Shown piece by piece: positions 1 to 18,395 of a stretch of DNA of 62,000 bases (position 1 is the first letter of the stretch; every line of letters begins with the position of its first letter). Source of the DNA: Glandiceps talaboti (Eukaryota > Hemichordata > Enteropneusta > Spengelidae); the NCBI RefSeq assembly GCF_964340395.1, contig NC_135560.1, positions 24,159,175-24,221,174 of the forward strand, in the 5' to 3' direction. Under the pieces are notes generated by a model. That model saw only the letters and a program-made list of their open reading frames with translations. It did not search any database and was not told the origin of the DNA. Both the position numbers and the translations under genes were made by a program.

Positions 1-701
1 GGTAAGGTCGTAACGTACATAAATTATTTGCAAGTTATCGGCATCGTATTTTATTACCATTTTCAAGAATACTATGGAAGGTTTACATTACGCCCACTGG
101 ACCATAGTTGCCAAAATATACTTCTTTGTAAACGCTGAGTATAAACTTTGTTGCAATAATTTTTACACCTAATTATATCAGTTGATGATCAAACAAGCCG
201 TAAAGTTTCGATGAGAACATAATACCCACTTGTTATTTCAAACTGAAATTAATCAAATCGTACGGGAATCGCAATGTTTTTTTATATGTTGTAAATAAAA
301 GTTTGTTATATGCGTTGTTAAAGAACGTATTATTTAATGAGCTAATCTATATATCATTATAATAAACTAGTATGATATTAAACTCTTTTCAGATTTTCTA
401 TTTTTTTAACTATCAAAGACGGCTACCATAAAATGTATAGAGAATATCTAAACTTATGTTTTGAAGGTTCATGATATACAAAAGAAATCATTCGTTTCGA
501 AGAACTACCAGCAATTTTGAGCCTGCTAAGTGAATGTAGATTATACCCCCCCCCCCCCCGGTCATACAAATTAATCAAACAAATCAAACTATAAGCTATA
601 AGACGTTTTACTTTTACTTTATAGCTGGTAGGCTATTAGCTTATAAATAAGCCTACATTTGTTGACAGGGATACTTCGTTTTTTACTGAGACTATCATAA
701 A
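1..701. other. AT-rich non-coding stretch, no gene seen
   Basis: No open frame, RNA gene or transposon signature that I can support. The only notable element is a run of 14 C at 546-559. It may be the far upstream flank or an intron of a gene whose exons are elsewhere. Confidence 0.6.
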
Positions 702-5590
<4,889 letters not shown>

Positions 5591-5599
5591 TTTCACATT

Positions 5600-5861
5600 G
5601 CATACATACATACATACATACATACATACATACATACATACATACATACATACATACATACATACATACATACATACATACATACATACATACATACATA
5701 CATACATACATACATACATACATACATACATACATACATACATACATACATACATACACACACACGCGCACACATACATACATACATACATACATTCATG
5801 TACATACATACATACATACATACATACATACATACATACATACATACATACATACATACAT

Positions 5862-5916
<55 letters not shown>

Positions 5917-5920
5917 TACA

Positions 5921-5954
<34 letters not shown>

Positions 5955-5955
5955 C
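5600..5955. repeat. Long CATA microsatellite with CA blocks
   Basis: About 350 bp of CATA units interrupted by short CA runs (5756-5774 and about 5877-5910). All six-frame open frames over it are poly-HTYI or poly-CMYV translations and not genes. Confidence 0.97.
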
Positions 5956-7724
5956 ATGTAATTATCTTGAAGTTCAAATTACTTTGGACTGAACGATGGC
6001 CCTAAATGTCTGAAAAAGTATACCATAGTATAGTATAGTACACTAGGTGGGGGATGTTGTCTGATGAAGACATGTAATGCATACATTCTAGACGCATTCC
6101 CTTTCAGAATTATTATCGCAAACTCTTCAAAGTGTGCCAGATTTCTCTGGTGTTCTAGCAGGATGTTATTGGTAAAGTTAAAACCCAGGGTACGGTCAGG
6201 TGACAACTATCTCCATGACTAGCACATTCAACTCTTCCTTTTCCCCCTCCCACATACCTCACATACAGAATACATAGTGATGTACTGGGAGATGTGTGCT
6301 GTATGTGGAGATATGTGCTGTATCAGGGATATGTGATGCATCTTGGAACTAGCAACAGATCTAGAGTAATCAGAACAGCAAGTTTGAACATATATTTATT
6401 AAATCATAGTACATAGTGGAAACAAATAGTTTTAATCAATTAAATGACATGTTATAATTTGTAAGGTCAAAAACAAGTGTTATATATCATAGAACAGAAA
6501 GTAAGGTTGCCGTAGTAATTTATAATGCCTCATTATAATTTGCATAATTCTTTTCTCCTTGGTTTGACAATTTTCATTGTAAAAAATTATATAAATGTCA
6601 TTGGTTAGTAATTTTCTGCTATATAATAAAGAAATATTGTAAACTTTATGTCATTAGATAGTCAATTTATTTCTAAAAACCACAGGGTGCATTAATTCTT
6701 TAGTTACCAGCATTTCTGGTAAGCCCAGGTTTCACGGCTGGTTCTTCGCAGGACGGCAAAGGAAGGGACGACTTACTCCGTCCAGGGTCCAGCAGTGTAT
6801 TATATTGTGTGTATTAAACTTGACTGTCTAATGGGAATAGATAGTGGAATGAAATCAATGCATTGGTTTATGTGAAGTGTAGTAAAAACCAACCCTTTTA
6901 ATTATGATACTCAGACAGAGTACTCAAATGAACGTACATAGCACCACATATACATGTGTACACTATCATTAATAAATCTAATGGAAATCAATTATACAAG
7001 ACTACATGGACATATATATGTACATTTGCTGGACATTTCCCAGTGGAATTTCACTTTTAATCATCCACTTCACAGTAAATGTCGCGACTAGTTCAGATAA
7101 TGAATTAAAATGTATGTCCTCCATGGTTTACTTGCATTTCAAGTGCTGTAGCCTTGACAAGTTCAGACTTCAGTGAGCAGATGATAAGGTTGACATGAAT
7201 GCCATCGTCTTCAAATTATAAAATAACCCCTTCCTGCCATTGTCACAGCATACATAAAATTGGAAATGTAATATTCAAATATTCATACATTTTTATATTT
7301 ATACTGCTGAGAATGTCAATAATCATTTGTAGGTCAATTGTGTAATTAATTAATTATGTATTGGATTGAGGTTTTTAATGAGAATCATTTCCATGGCAAG
7401 TAATAACATTCCAGTACCTATCGTGTTTGAATTTCCATCAAAACAATTATGACTTTGGATAAAAATATCAGATTTTGCATTCTTTAGTTACCCACAATCC
7501 AGACTTTACTGTTTATGTATTAATCATGAAATATTTGTTTGATGGTTTTCTTATCAACTGTAGAACATAATGTGTTAAAACAAATATTTGCAATCTGATA
7601 AATTTGTGTGTTGTTTGAAATGTATACATTTCATAGTACTTTGCTGTAGTCAGGCCATGGTATATAACCATGGTGCTGTATATTGCTGGAACAAAGTCAA
7701 GATAGAAAAGGATAAATAGAGTGT
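5956..7724. other. Non-coding stretch, small GC-richer island
   Basis: No gene seen. Positions 6715-6800 are GC-richer than their surroundings and hold a small inverted pair, GGACGG and CCGTCC, that could form a hairpin. A short CCATGGT/ACCATGG palindrome lies at about 7655-7673. I cannot assign a function to either. Confidence 0.45.
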
Positions 7725-7815
7725 ATCTAGCCCAGAGTCTTGGCTGTTTGACACAGCACAATGGGTTGTCAGTGTTCTAGCTATCAAGCCAAAGAGCCAA
7801 GTCTCTGGGCTAGAT
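7725..7815. repeat. Inverted-repeat hairpin, about 91 bp
   Basis: The arms ATCTAGCCCAGAGTCTTGGC (7725-7744, similarity continuing to about 7751) and its near-perfect reverse complement (7788-7815) are separated by about 36 bases. The stem is about 27 bp with a few mismatches. It could be the core of a MITE, or a transcribed hairpin such as a small-RNA precursor. Nothing in the sequence decides between these. Confidence 0.7.
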
Positions 7816-9215
7816 TTTATCAGACATATAACCATTGACATTCCTATCATTATGGCAAACTTAAGAAAAATAACCCTGAATGTTTGAATCTAGTTTTTCA
7901 GTGAAGACATAGGTATTGAATAAGATCATTACAAGTGTATTTTGTTCAGGGCCAACTTTTCTGTTTACATGTAGTCTGCCAGACAACACTTTATCAAACC
8001 CATATTTGAATTCTAATGTGACATTAGCCTTTAAGATATGGAAACAACGAAGTTGGGATTTTATACATGGAGATACATACATGTACACATTGTCTATTGA
8101 ATGCACATTTAGTGAAGAAGCTAACTGAGTGCTTGCTGTCTGTCTTTATATAAGTGTGTAATTAAAAGAAATAATCAAATAAAGAAATTACTTGTAGTAG
8201 TCCAAGTTGTTTCAGGCATGAGATGGGCAACTTAATGGCTAAGTCTATTATGAAGTCCATTGTTAAAAGTGGAACATACATGTAGCATACTTTAAAGAAA
8301 GGATGAGTTACTGAAATAAGGAGAAAGAATATTGGTTTATCATCAGTCAAATATACATGTACCATGCTTGCAGGTTATAGTTGGAGAGGCTGAAAATTTT
8401 GTGTAGAGATATTTTAATTAAGTGTGGATTAAGTATGATTGCTACAAATCCATGATGTGTGCACGAATTGAAAAGTCACATTGAGCACAGATGATTCAGA
8501 TGTAAGACTTTCAACTCTATCAAGAGACAAATCTAGACTCTGTATTGGCAAAAAGCCAATATATATACTGTGTATAATTATATCATCTATTTTGCTGTCA
8601 TATGAGGTACATGTTGGCAAATGAATTTTGTCAAGCAGCAAGTTACTGTTCCTGCTGTGATCATTTTCAAGCTGAGTGGTATACCGATAGTCTGGCACGT
8701 GTATAAAAACATTCCTTCATGTGTTAGCAGCATCCTTCACATAGTGAGTAAGTGGTATAGGATTTCTCATTTACCCTGTAATAGGTTTTTCATAGGTCTA
8801 CTAATGAATTATGGATACATATATAATAGAAATTGCTCTGCTTCCAGTATGACCCCTAATGACATAACGTATGCATGCATTTACTAGCTATGAAAACACA
8901 GATCTGAGCTGAACATTGAACTAAATAAAAGAACAGAAATGAACATTCCTCATAGACTTACAAATTCAATTCTATGTTTGACCCATGAAAAAATCAAGAA
9001 TTTGTCTGAGGAAAGTCATTTATATGTATTCACACAACATATATATTCTCTATGAGAACACCCACATTTGTCCTTTCATCTTTCTGGTTGAATGCACAAT
9101 TGAGAATGTCTCCAAATTAAATATTGTTTGCAAATATTCTCAGATATTTGGGTGATTAATCCAACAAGCTTTTACTTTGTAATTCTAATTCTAATTTGAC
9201 GATACATATATATAT
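7816..9215. other. Non-coding stretch, nothing recognised
   Basis: AT-rich unique sequence with no supportable exon, RNA gene or repeat. Confidence 0.5.
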
Positions 9216-9450
<235 letters not shown>

Positions 9451-9825
9451 GTATATGGACATATTACTTCAGATGACATCTGAAAGAAATATCATCTGCA
9501 GTCATTGATTTTCATCAATTTCCTTGTTCAAATTCAACTTACAAAATCTCAGTAAATTTAACAAAAATACTTTTAAAAAAAATATTATCAAATTATGATT
9601 TTAAAATATTGTATTTTACTGTTAATTCTCAGTACCCGAAATAGAATATTACTGCCTCATAAAAATAATGAACATTTGATTTCTTGGTTGACACCATAAC
9701 TTCCACTCCACACGCTTCACATGCATTACTCTAGGCACACATGAGAATAAGTCAACATTCTTGTTTTATTTGACCCTCCAGTTCGAGATACAAAGAATAT
9801 GCAGGTACCAAGAATTACCCAGTAT

Positions 9826-10196
9826 AATAATAACAATAATAATAATAATAATGTTAGTTCTTATATAGTGCTTTCCCACTTTGTGCTAAAAGCACTTTAC
9901 AATTATTACTCTGGCTTGGATCTATAGCAGCACAACTGCCCATAATACTTCCTCAACTCCCTGGAGAGCATACAATCCATTGCAGCCTTTATAAGTGCAT
10001 AGGATTAAAGCATTCACATTGCAACCTCTATCCTACCAGGTCCCCAATTATACAGCTGGGTAGAGTGAGCCACAGTCATGGTTCAAATCTTGCCCAAGGA
10101 CATTAGCCTCTTCAGAAACAAACGGCAGCGACAGGGCTTGAACCTGCAACCTGCAGATTCCAAGCCGGCAACTCTAACCATTCGCCCATCATCACT
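9826..10196 (-). mobile_element. tRNA-derived SINE, apparently full length
   Basis: Read on the minus strand, the element starts near 10196 with a tRNA-like head. The A-box region (TGGTTAGAGTTGCCGG) is near 10180, and a canonical B-box (GGTTCAAGCCC) lies about 40 bases downstream. A conserved-looking body follows. It ends near 9826 in an (ATT)n tail, seen on the + strand as (AAT)n at 9823-9852. This order of Pol III promoter boxes, body and simple-repeat tail defines a SINE. The family cannot be named here. The body is partly duplicated just upstream of the head. Confidence 0.85.
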
Positions 10197-10228
10197 AGAC
10201 TCTACTTTTATACAATGGCCGTTTAGTC

Positions 10229-10441
10229 TTCCTCAACTCCCCAGGGAGCATTCAATCCATTGCAGCCTTTATAAGTGCATAGGATTAAAGCATTCACATT
10301 GCAACCTCTATCCTACCAGGTCCCCAATTATACAGCTGGGTTCACTGAGACACAGTCATGGTTCAAATCTTGCCCAAGGCCTTTAGCCACTCAGAAACAA
10401 ACAGCATCGATGGGGCTCAAACCTACAACCTGCAGATTTAT
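10229..10441 (-). mobile_element. Partial second SINE body and head
   Basis: This segment repeats the SINE body of 9950-10160 at a distance of 279 bp with high identity. It includes a diverged B-box (GGTTTGAGCCC on the minus strand) but ends in the head at about 10441 before any A-box. It also lacks the 3' tail part. It is either a truncated second insertion or a tandem duplication of part of the full-length copy. About 30 unrelated bases separate the two. Confidence 0.8.
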
Positions 10442-10739
10442 TTAAATCTAGTAGCATACTAGTTATATTTATGTTGTCGGATATCTTCAACTGTATTACT
10501 TTACCATATAGCCAGTATTAATCCTGACAGCCTGGCACACCATGTATATTCATCGACTTATCAGCATAAATATGACATGTTTAATGCATGTAGCTGTACT
10601 ATCATTAATCATTCTAGTGATGTGATGAGTGTATTTGTGTGAAGTGACAGAGTTGACCCACATTGCAGTAATCTAGTGTACAGAGTCAGAACAATTATCA
10701 GAGTGACAATTTGCTTCCAAATTATCATAACCATGCGAG

Positions 10740-11030
10740 TCAGTTGGATAGTTTTCTATTACAACAGAGAATATGCTACCAAATTACAGTATCATAATCT
10801 CAGAAGTCAGTAGGACTGTAATGGTTTATGTTACAACAGAGAATGTGCTACCAAATTATCTCCACAGAAATCAGTAGGACTGAAATGTTTTATGTTATAA
10901 CAGAGAATGTGCTACCAAATTACAGTATCGTAATCTCAGAAGTCAGTAGGACTGAACTGTTTTATGTTACAACAGAGAATGTGCTACCAAATTATCACCA
11001 TAGAAGTCAGTAGGACTGAAATGGATTGAG
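10740..11030. repeat. 64/72-bp tandem repeat, about 4 copies
   Basis: Units containing ACAACAGAGAATGTGCTACC and GTCAGTAGGACTG recur at spacings of 72, 64 and 72 bp. The 8-bp difference comes from the variable segment between the two conserved blocks. Diverged half-units lie on the left side. Confidence 0.88.
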
Positions 11031-12278
11031 AGAATATGATAATGTATACAGTACAATTATTGTAACTGCGGCCATGACAGTCAGTTTGGCTATTATGTTT
11101 TTGTTGGACCACCAAATTATCATAGTGCACCAGAGACTTACTGTAATTGGTTATCTGACATATACCATCCTCTGACTTTCTGATGACAAACTCAAGCCAA
11201 TCTCTTGACTAAAATTATCATGATTGGCCAACAGGAGTCATTAAGTGTTAATTTTAAACCAATGCTCTGAGAGGATATGCTGCCCAGTGATATCATCATT
11301 CATAGGTGCTAGGCAAAGGAATCTGTAGGCTTTATCTTTGACATGTTTTCTGCTGTCATGGCTTTATTATAATCATATTATACCACAGCAATACAGGCTG
11401 TATTAATGTGTTATATATGAGAGAACATGCTATTTATAACCACAGCAGTAACCTGGGATTTTTTTGTTTTTAAAATTTAGAATGTGTTGCCATATTTTAA
11501 TATTCATATTAAGTAATGCAGTCACAATGTCAAGAATGTTTTGTGTTACATGATTGAGATATTCATAATGTACTTCTGTGTTTATCAAAACATCAGCAGT
11601 CCCTGGTTGACCATAATGAGGAAAGCAGCATGATCAACAAGCATGTGCTATATGTACTTTGTGTAAGCATAGTGTGAGGATAAACATGCCTGATGGTTCA
11701 AATGATCAGGAATCACTTGAGAAGAGAGATAACACCTAGGCAATTAGAGAATAGCATATTGCAATTATTGAAATGTTTTTGATAGTCAAGTAAAGCCTAA
11801 TTTCCAATAGAATTATGACTATATTATATCTTTTGATAATCTTGGTTGTAAGTCTGAGAAATGTGACTTGAATGTATACTGTACAGTACATGTTAGTCTA
11901 CAAACTAGACGTGTGCACTCGTTTTCTACAATCTCTCCAATGTATAGTCAAATGGCTTTCTTAATATAGCATGACATTCCATTCTTACCACCACCAACAG
12001 CAGTAGTTTAATGCTATTGGAGAGTTGACATCAACACAATGACAATGTTAATGATTGAGAGGAGGTAGCCCAGAGAATGGCTTGAAAATGTCACTCACCA
12101 GAACACTCTCTATCCAATATTTCAAGTCAGATACTATTAGACAGTTTCATGGGCTAGAGAGAAGGCATCATTGTTGCTGAAATCATGCTTGTTGATGATT
12201 TCAGTGATCCCCTTCCTGAATTGTAAATTAATTGTGTACAGAATGACGACGCAACACACTTGATATTTTGAAAGATTT
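11031..12278. other. Non-coding stretch, nothing recognised
   Basis: No exon, RNA gene or clear repeat. Ordinary AT-rich sequence. Confidence 0.5.
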
Positions 12279-12395
12279 GATGTAACTGAAATATCCAAAA
12301 ACATAAACAAGGTTAGAGGTGATGTAACTGAAATACACAAAAACATAAACAAGGTTAGATATGATGTTACTGAAATACACAAAAACATAAGATTA
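12279..12395. repeat. 42-bp tandem repeat, 3 copies
   Basis: Units of the type TGTAACTGAAATACACAAAA plus ACATAAACAAGGTTAGA start at 12281, 12323 and 12365, exactly 42 bp apart. The period is a multiple of three, which is why an open frame runs through on the minus strand. Confidence 0.9.
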
Positions 12396-13900
12396 GATTT
12401 GATCACCAAATCCGAAAGAGAGGTAAACCATATCCTGAACCTTGCGATTCAAAACATTCAAAACAAAAAAACAATGAGGCAAATTTTGTCAGTACAGATG
12501 TTGTTGAAACTTGATATTTACAGGTTAAGAAGCCATCCATGAAATTAGGTTAGCATTCTAAATGGGGTCAATTTGCTTACATTTTTTATGAATACAGAGT
12601 ATGTTATCCTAACATATATACCATAAAAGTTTGTTATTTTTGTCAACCAATATTGATTTTTATTCATGTAGATTTGTAGACAACCAACTAATATAATGAT
12701 AGTGTTATTCACAAAGTAGGTATAATGTATTTGTGTATATGTGCATATACCTTGCTGTTTTGAATAGCAGTAATTTGTTGTGTTCACATTTAAATGTTTG
12801 AAAGGGTGGAGTTTCCCACTTGGAGCATTATTATTTAGTCATTATATCATTTTTCAGAAGTTTTTCATGCTGTTACTAAAATAACTAATACAAATATGTG
12901 CAAAACCCATTAGCTTCAAGTTTCAGAAAATGTTTTTTAAAAATTTGTTGAAATCTTTAATTTACATATTTCTTTTGAAATGCATGTCATGAATGGTGAA
13001 TACTCGTCTGAGCAGACACAGTGTATCTTACAATTACATGTAGATAGTAGATCAAAGGAAAAACTATCAAATGAACATACTTTTGATTTTGGGTGATAAA
13101 AAAGCACCTTGGTAACTTATTCAACTTTGAAATCTTGTAAAGAAGCCCTACTGTACATGTGTTCGGCCATTTTCAGGGGGATTTCCTACAAGGGTTCATG
13201 GGAAAACCTCTAGTGATGACATCAATACTGTAATCTCTCTGTTACGATTAATGTGTTGTCCTTGTTTTCACTTTCATGTCTATATTTAAGAAAAGATCAC
13301 AGTCATGCTATAAGCGCAGTTAAAAATTTATTTGAACATTTTTTAGCAATATATCAGTACTTGGTGTAAATCACACTACACAGTATCTAGTATAGATTGA
13401 AAGAGTTATCGGTTTGCTTGTGTCACCATGCATTGCATTGGAATGCAAACAACAATGAAGCTTTCAGTCTTATATCTAGTAATGTATTCATCTTTCATTC
13501 AAAGTTCAAACTAAGGTTAAAGGTCAGGATGTTTTCTTTTGAATGAAGTGGAGTAGTATTGCTGAAATGGGACCTATGGCCTATGCTTGTACATTGTAAC
13601 ATATGTACGTGACAGATCTAATGAACAGCATCTCATACAATCTCTAAGGAAGGACTGAAGAACAAAGACAATTTTATTTCCACCTTATACATGATAATGA
13701 CCCATCATATTAACCCATGGGTTTTAACAAATTGTAATTGCTTTCAAAGGAAACATTGAAGAACAAGTGAAGTTCTACTTTTCACCTTGTCTATACAGTA
13801 ACTGCATAATCCCCATTAGACCTTGCTTTTTAAAAAGTCATTGCATGCATGTACAGAGGAAGCACTGATGTCAAGAACAAGGGAGGTTTTAGAGTAGAAT
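12396..13900. other. Non-coding stretch, nothing recognised
   Basis: AT-rich unique sequence. No supportable exon or element. Confidence 0.5.
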
Positions 13901-14066
13901 TAGATGTTATTCCCAATATGATTATCTTTCTTCATTCAGCCAAGGAAAATATGAGTGACCTAAGGGGCCTTTGTCACCAAGCGTGGATAGACTCATAGTG
14001 ATAAAACCCTTAGGTCAGGATTATTTTCTGGCTGAATGAAGAAAAATAGTCTAAAATAACATGATT
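13901..14066. mobile_element. Palindromic MITE, copy 1
   Basis: About 165 bp in which the two halves are imperfect reverse complements. The best-conserved arm block is CTTCATTCAGCC with a nearby TGACCTAAGG. Its inverse (CCTTAGGTCA, then GGCTGAATGAAG) is in the right half. A second full-length copy lies at 60061-60211 in the opposite orientation and even shares the centre (TTGTCAC and TAGTGATAA). Two dispersed copies with palindromic structure and no coding capacity fit a miniature inverted-repeat element. No transposase source is visible. Confidence 0.85.
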
Positions 14067-15310
14067 ATACCAGCACCAGTAATATCAAAGTGAAAGTAGA
14101 GGCAATTTTGAACATTTTGATTCATATTTCAAACAAAGCAGAACCAGTGATGTACATACACGTTGTCATGACATAGATGTACGTTGTCGTGATGTAGAAG
14201 TACCAGGGTATAAATTCCATATTTTTGGCTTGTGCATGGTATAACTATAGTATAAGTCACCTTGTACATATACATCATTCACCTCAACTCCATTATTATA
14301 GATCCTTGGTTTTCAGAACATCCTGTCATGTTATCTATTGATTCTGAAGAACAAAGGAAATGTTACTGTCACCTTGTACATGACATACATATACAGGTAT
14401 ACAGGTATACAGGTATAATTCTGATTTTAGGCCTTATTTAGGCCTCTGATATCAGATCAGGGTTAACTATTAGTCGTATATAAATGGATTAATCTCATAT
14501 ACATTTTATTATGGTGTATGCCATTAAATCCTGGTTACATGTCTAATGTTCTCTTGCTCTGGATTCAACATTTCAGTTGGTCATGTGACTTGTCACGACT
14601 GACTTCCAATGACAGGTGACTTTATGAAGACCAAGTGATTTTGTGAAAATTATATTCAGACAAAGAAATACTACTGGTAGTAGATGTATTCTGTAATTGT
14701 GGGTTTTGTCAATTCTAGCCAGCCATAACATATAAATATTAGTTGGGAAGATACTTAGATCGGCTGTGTTCTAGCCAGTCATAACCTATAGTTGAGAGAA
14801 AATACTTAGATAGGCTGTGTTGGGGCATCCTCATGCATCGGCCTTAGAGAAGACAATGAGGATGAGAGTGGAGCAATGCAACTTTTATTTTATAAATCCA
14901 AAATCCAAAAGAAATTACCTAATGTATTCATTTGTCGTCCATATGGCAACTTTAGAGTTTTTCTCTTTGTAATAAAATGAGATTGTGTCTTTCTTTTTGT
15001 CATACCAAATATTAAACTAGGCAATTAGGTGCTTATCAAAAAATAAATTTGCCTTAGTAAGAGCAATCAGTCTTGTATAAACTAAGCAATTAGTATTATA
15101 CATGTATACATTTTTGACAGCTGATCCATTAACTATAAGGATACCTTGGGGCATATCTATAAACAACTGATAACCTACTATAAAGCAATCCAGGTTATCA
15201 ACCTATCTGCTATGGGAAATGAAGAGAGAGAAAACTGTTGGTGATGTTGACAAAAAAATAAGTAAAAATGTATTCGACAGATGGTTGTGTATACCCTAAA
15301 GCAAGGTTTG
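14067..15310. other. Non-coding stretch with minor repeats
   Basis: Contains three direct copies of ACAGGTAT near 14393-14416. A roughly 60-bp block with TTCTAGCCAG and ATACTTAGAT..GGCTGTGTT is duplicated at about 14713-14820. No gene seen. Confidence 0.6.
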
Positions 15311-15315
15311 AAAAT

Positions 15316-15475
15316 GTACATACATACATATTATGTACATACATACATACCCTACCGGTACATACATACATGCATGAATGCGTGCATGCATTCACGCATG
15401 CACGCACACATGCATACATGCATACACACACACACACACACATACATATACCTACATACATACATACATGCATCT
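15316..15475. repeat. ACAT/GCAT/CA compound microsatellite
   Basis: Interrupted ACAT units, a GCATGCATGCACGC-type block and a CA run. Open frames on both strands are repeat translations. Confidence 0.92.
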
Positions 15476-16510
15476 CTATGTATATGATCAGCATACTTAA
15501 AATCACATCGAAGTACATGATTGTATGTATAAGTCATGCAAAGGTTATTGACTGGCAACAGTTCATTAGTTGTTGAAATATGTATGATTTAAAATGACAG
15601 ATAGCTATTAAACTTAGCAATTGTTGGAGTAGATATGTAGTGTCAGCAGTAATAGCATGCTTTGTACAAGTGGTTTCCAAGCAGCTCAGCTCATGTACCG
15701 TGGGCTATTCATTCCATAGGTGAAATTTTAATGATAAATTTCAAAATGTGGTTTCTACTGGGATCAGTGGTACATGTACAAGGTAGATACAATGTACTGA
15801 AGATGAAGATGTCAAGTATAATCTCTTGCTTTAGGGTTGTTTCTACATGTCACTATACATGTATAGTCAAGTATATATGTGTGTATGCTGATTTAACCTG
15901 TAAAAGATTGACAATGTACATTCAGTGGTTTTGTGTGAATTAAGCCAGGGTAAACTTTGTAGGATCAGTGAACTAGACAGAATGATTCGTGGCAACTTAT
16001 ATCCGATTACTGTGTAGAATACTGTACCACAGAAGGTGTAGGATTACCATGATGGTAGAAATGTCTGTCTTGTAGGATTATGTTTTACTGCATGTTTATG
16101 TATTGAATACATTCACGAGGGATTGGAATTGTACACTCCTTCAGCATGTTCAGTTCTTTCTAGTTTGGAAATATCTCCCAAAAGTTGTAAACCGTTTTGC
16201 TTCAGTAAAGAAACAACCATGATGGCTGTTGTTAGTGTAAGATAAGGCTAAAAATCATTGGCTCAGTAATCCTTGGATGGACTTGTTATGTCAAACAGAT
16301 TTTCTACACATATTTGTCATCTCTGGGTTCAAGTAAAGATTATCTTTTCCAACTCAGTTTGTGTCTGTGGGCTGATTATCACAGTTAAATTCTTGCCTCT
16401 AGGATAAATCTGTCCAGTAATATTTTATGTTATGCTAGATCAGAATAGAACAAAAATCCTTCAAAATGTTTCACTTGGCCAGTGTGTGGTTATCAGTGGT
16501 TTGAACCCAA
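15476..16510. other. Non-coding stretch, nothing recognised
   Basis: AT-rich sequence without a supportable gene. The ORF at 15662-15943 has no recognisable domain. Confidence 0.5.
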
Positions 16511-16640
16511 CATACACATACATGTACACACCCACACATCCCACTCATGCATACACACAGACATATAATATACATATACATACACACCCACACATGCATG
16601 CACACTCACACTGACTCATACACACACAAACACACATGTA
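16511..16640. repeat. CA-rich degenerate microsatellite
   Basis: Interrupted CACA, CATA and CACAC runs with no constant unit. Confidence 0.8.
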
Positions 16641-16779
16641 CATGTTAGAATTTGTCCCTTTTGAAAGTCGGTTAATTCATTTCGTCTAGGCATCTTTCTG
16701 TCATTTATGTAAACAATAACAGCTGGCTGACACCTACTAAGGTCATCCAACGTAAATAAATACTTTACATGTAAATTTT

Positions 16780-16890
16780 AGGCGCCGGTCTTTTGAAAAG
16801 TGCGCGGAAATGCTGAAATAAGCCTGTCAATCAAGTATTTAAATGAGCAATATCGGGTGATAATGTATGCAAATGATATGCAAATGAGAG
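16780..16890. promoter_or_regulatory. GC-richer segment with two octamer motifs (tentative)
   Basis: A short GC-rich stretch (GGCGCCGGTC and GTGCGCGG) stands out from the AT-rich surroundings. About 60 bases on there are two ATGCAAAT octamers, 11 bases apart, at about 16867-16885. ATGCAAAT is the classical POU-factor site. No transcript start is visible, so a regulatory role is only a possibility. Confidence 0.2.
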
Positions 16891-18395
16891 GAACATCATA
16901 TATCTTAACAATGGAACATTACCTGCATTCAAAATGACGCTCAAATAGTATCGAATGATACAATTTTGTCAAAAGAAAAATGATACAAATTGGGTTAAAA
17001 TAAAGGTGTCAAACTTTCAAAATGCATTCATTCCGTGTTTATACATCAGTGAACATATTTACCCATGTATATTACGATGTCGACATGGTGTGACAATACT
17101 TTCTGTCGGTAGTGTACATACATACATTTGTACACATATACAATTAATGCATAATATGATCATACCTTTAGGTGATTTGAATGGTTATTCAGATTTATTG
17201 CAAGTTAAATTATTAAAAGTCAATTGTGTAATAACCAGAGAGAGTGGGTGAATGAGTGAGTGCAAGAGGAAAAGGAGGAAATTAAAAACATGGCATTCAT
17301 TCAGATGTTTATGACAAGTACATAAAGTAACATCTACATCAAGCTGAATGTAGACTGCTAATGAAATGTTGTATCAGACAAAAGCAATTTGTTTCTCATT
17401 TGATTTGTTATACAGGAGAAGGAAGAAATAAAAACATGCTTGTTTGTGATTTCAACACATCTTTGAACATAAACTTGTTGAAAGAAACAAACTCCGGCTT
17501 TGTCTTGCATGTGATTTTATATATGAACATAGATGTAGCTTATGAAAAGAGAATAAATCTAACCATGTTGATTATATGAATTCAATATGGCAACATGTGT
17601 ATGACTCTATGAGTACGAGATAATGGGAAAGAAAGTTGTTAATTATAAATTCACACGTTAGTATGGTCGACATAATGAATGTAAATTGTGAATTGAAACT
17701 TACTATACATAATACAAATGTATGCATAACTTTTATAAAAGTCCAGAATATTTCACTGAAAATAAACAATTATACAGAGTGTAAATAATTCATCATTTGA
17801 ACTTGCAGAATTATATTATTAATATTATGTACCAAAACATATAGCAAAAAAGTGTTATTGTCACTATTCTATTGAATTGACATGGTCCTAATGCCAATAA
17901 GATTTAATTTAGCATTAAAACATGTAATGTACCTGTGCAATTGTGTTCAAGGTGCTCAACAGATATTTCACTACTAGTAAATTGTTTTGTCATGAATAAC
18001 AGCCATGTTTTTTTTCACTAAGGATTTAAAAGCTTAGTGCCAGGAGCATATGTGGTAAAATTTACAGACATTTGACTGCAATATTGGAAAGGAACCCTGG
18101 TAAAATTCAAGAGGAGCAAACATAGAATTAACTTATTTGCATGAAACCATAATAAAAACATATTAGGTACTGCTGATTGTATTCACAAAATTGTCTCTGC
18201 TTTTATTGCATATAACCAAATAATCATGGTTCATTTGTCAATATGATTATATTGTCTGTATATAAATCAGATTTAATTTTCATGTTTCTTTTCATGAATA
18301 TTTGTTGTTATTCAACAGTGGCTGAATTACAAAATATTGACACATTGCTTCAATTTTCACCTTGAGATATTTTGGTTAATCTCCCACAGAGGCCT
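16891..18395. other. Non-coding stretch, nothing recognised
   Basis: No supportable exon or element. Strongly AT-rich. Confidence 0.5.

Noticed and set aside
16498-16509. B-box-like GGTTCAAACC on the minus strand as a tRNA gene or SINE
   Set aside because: No A-box at a suitable distance and no cloverleaf. The flank is a CA-rich microsatellite.
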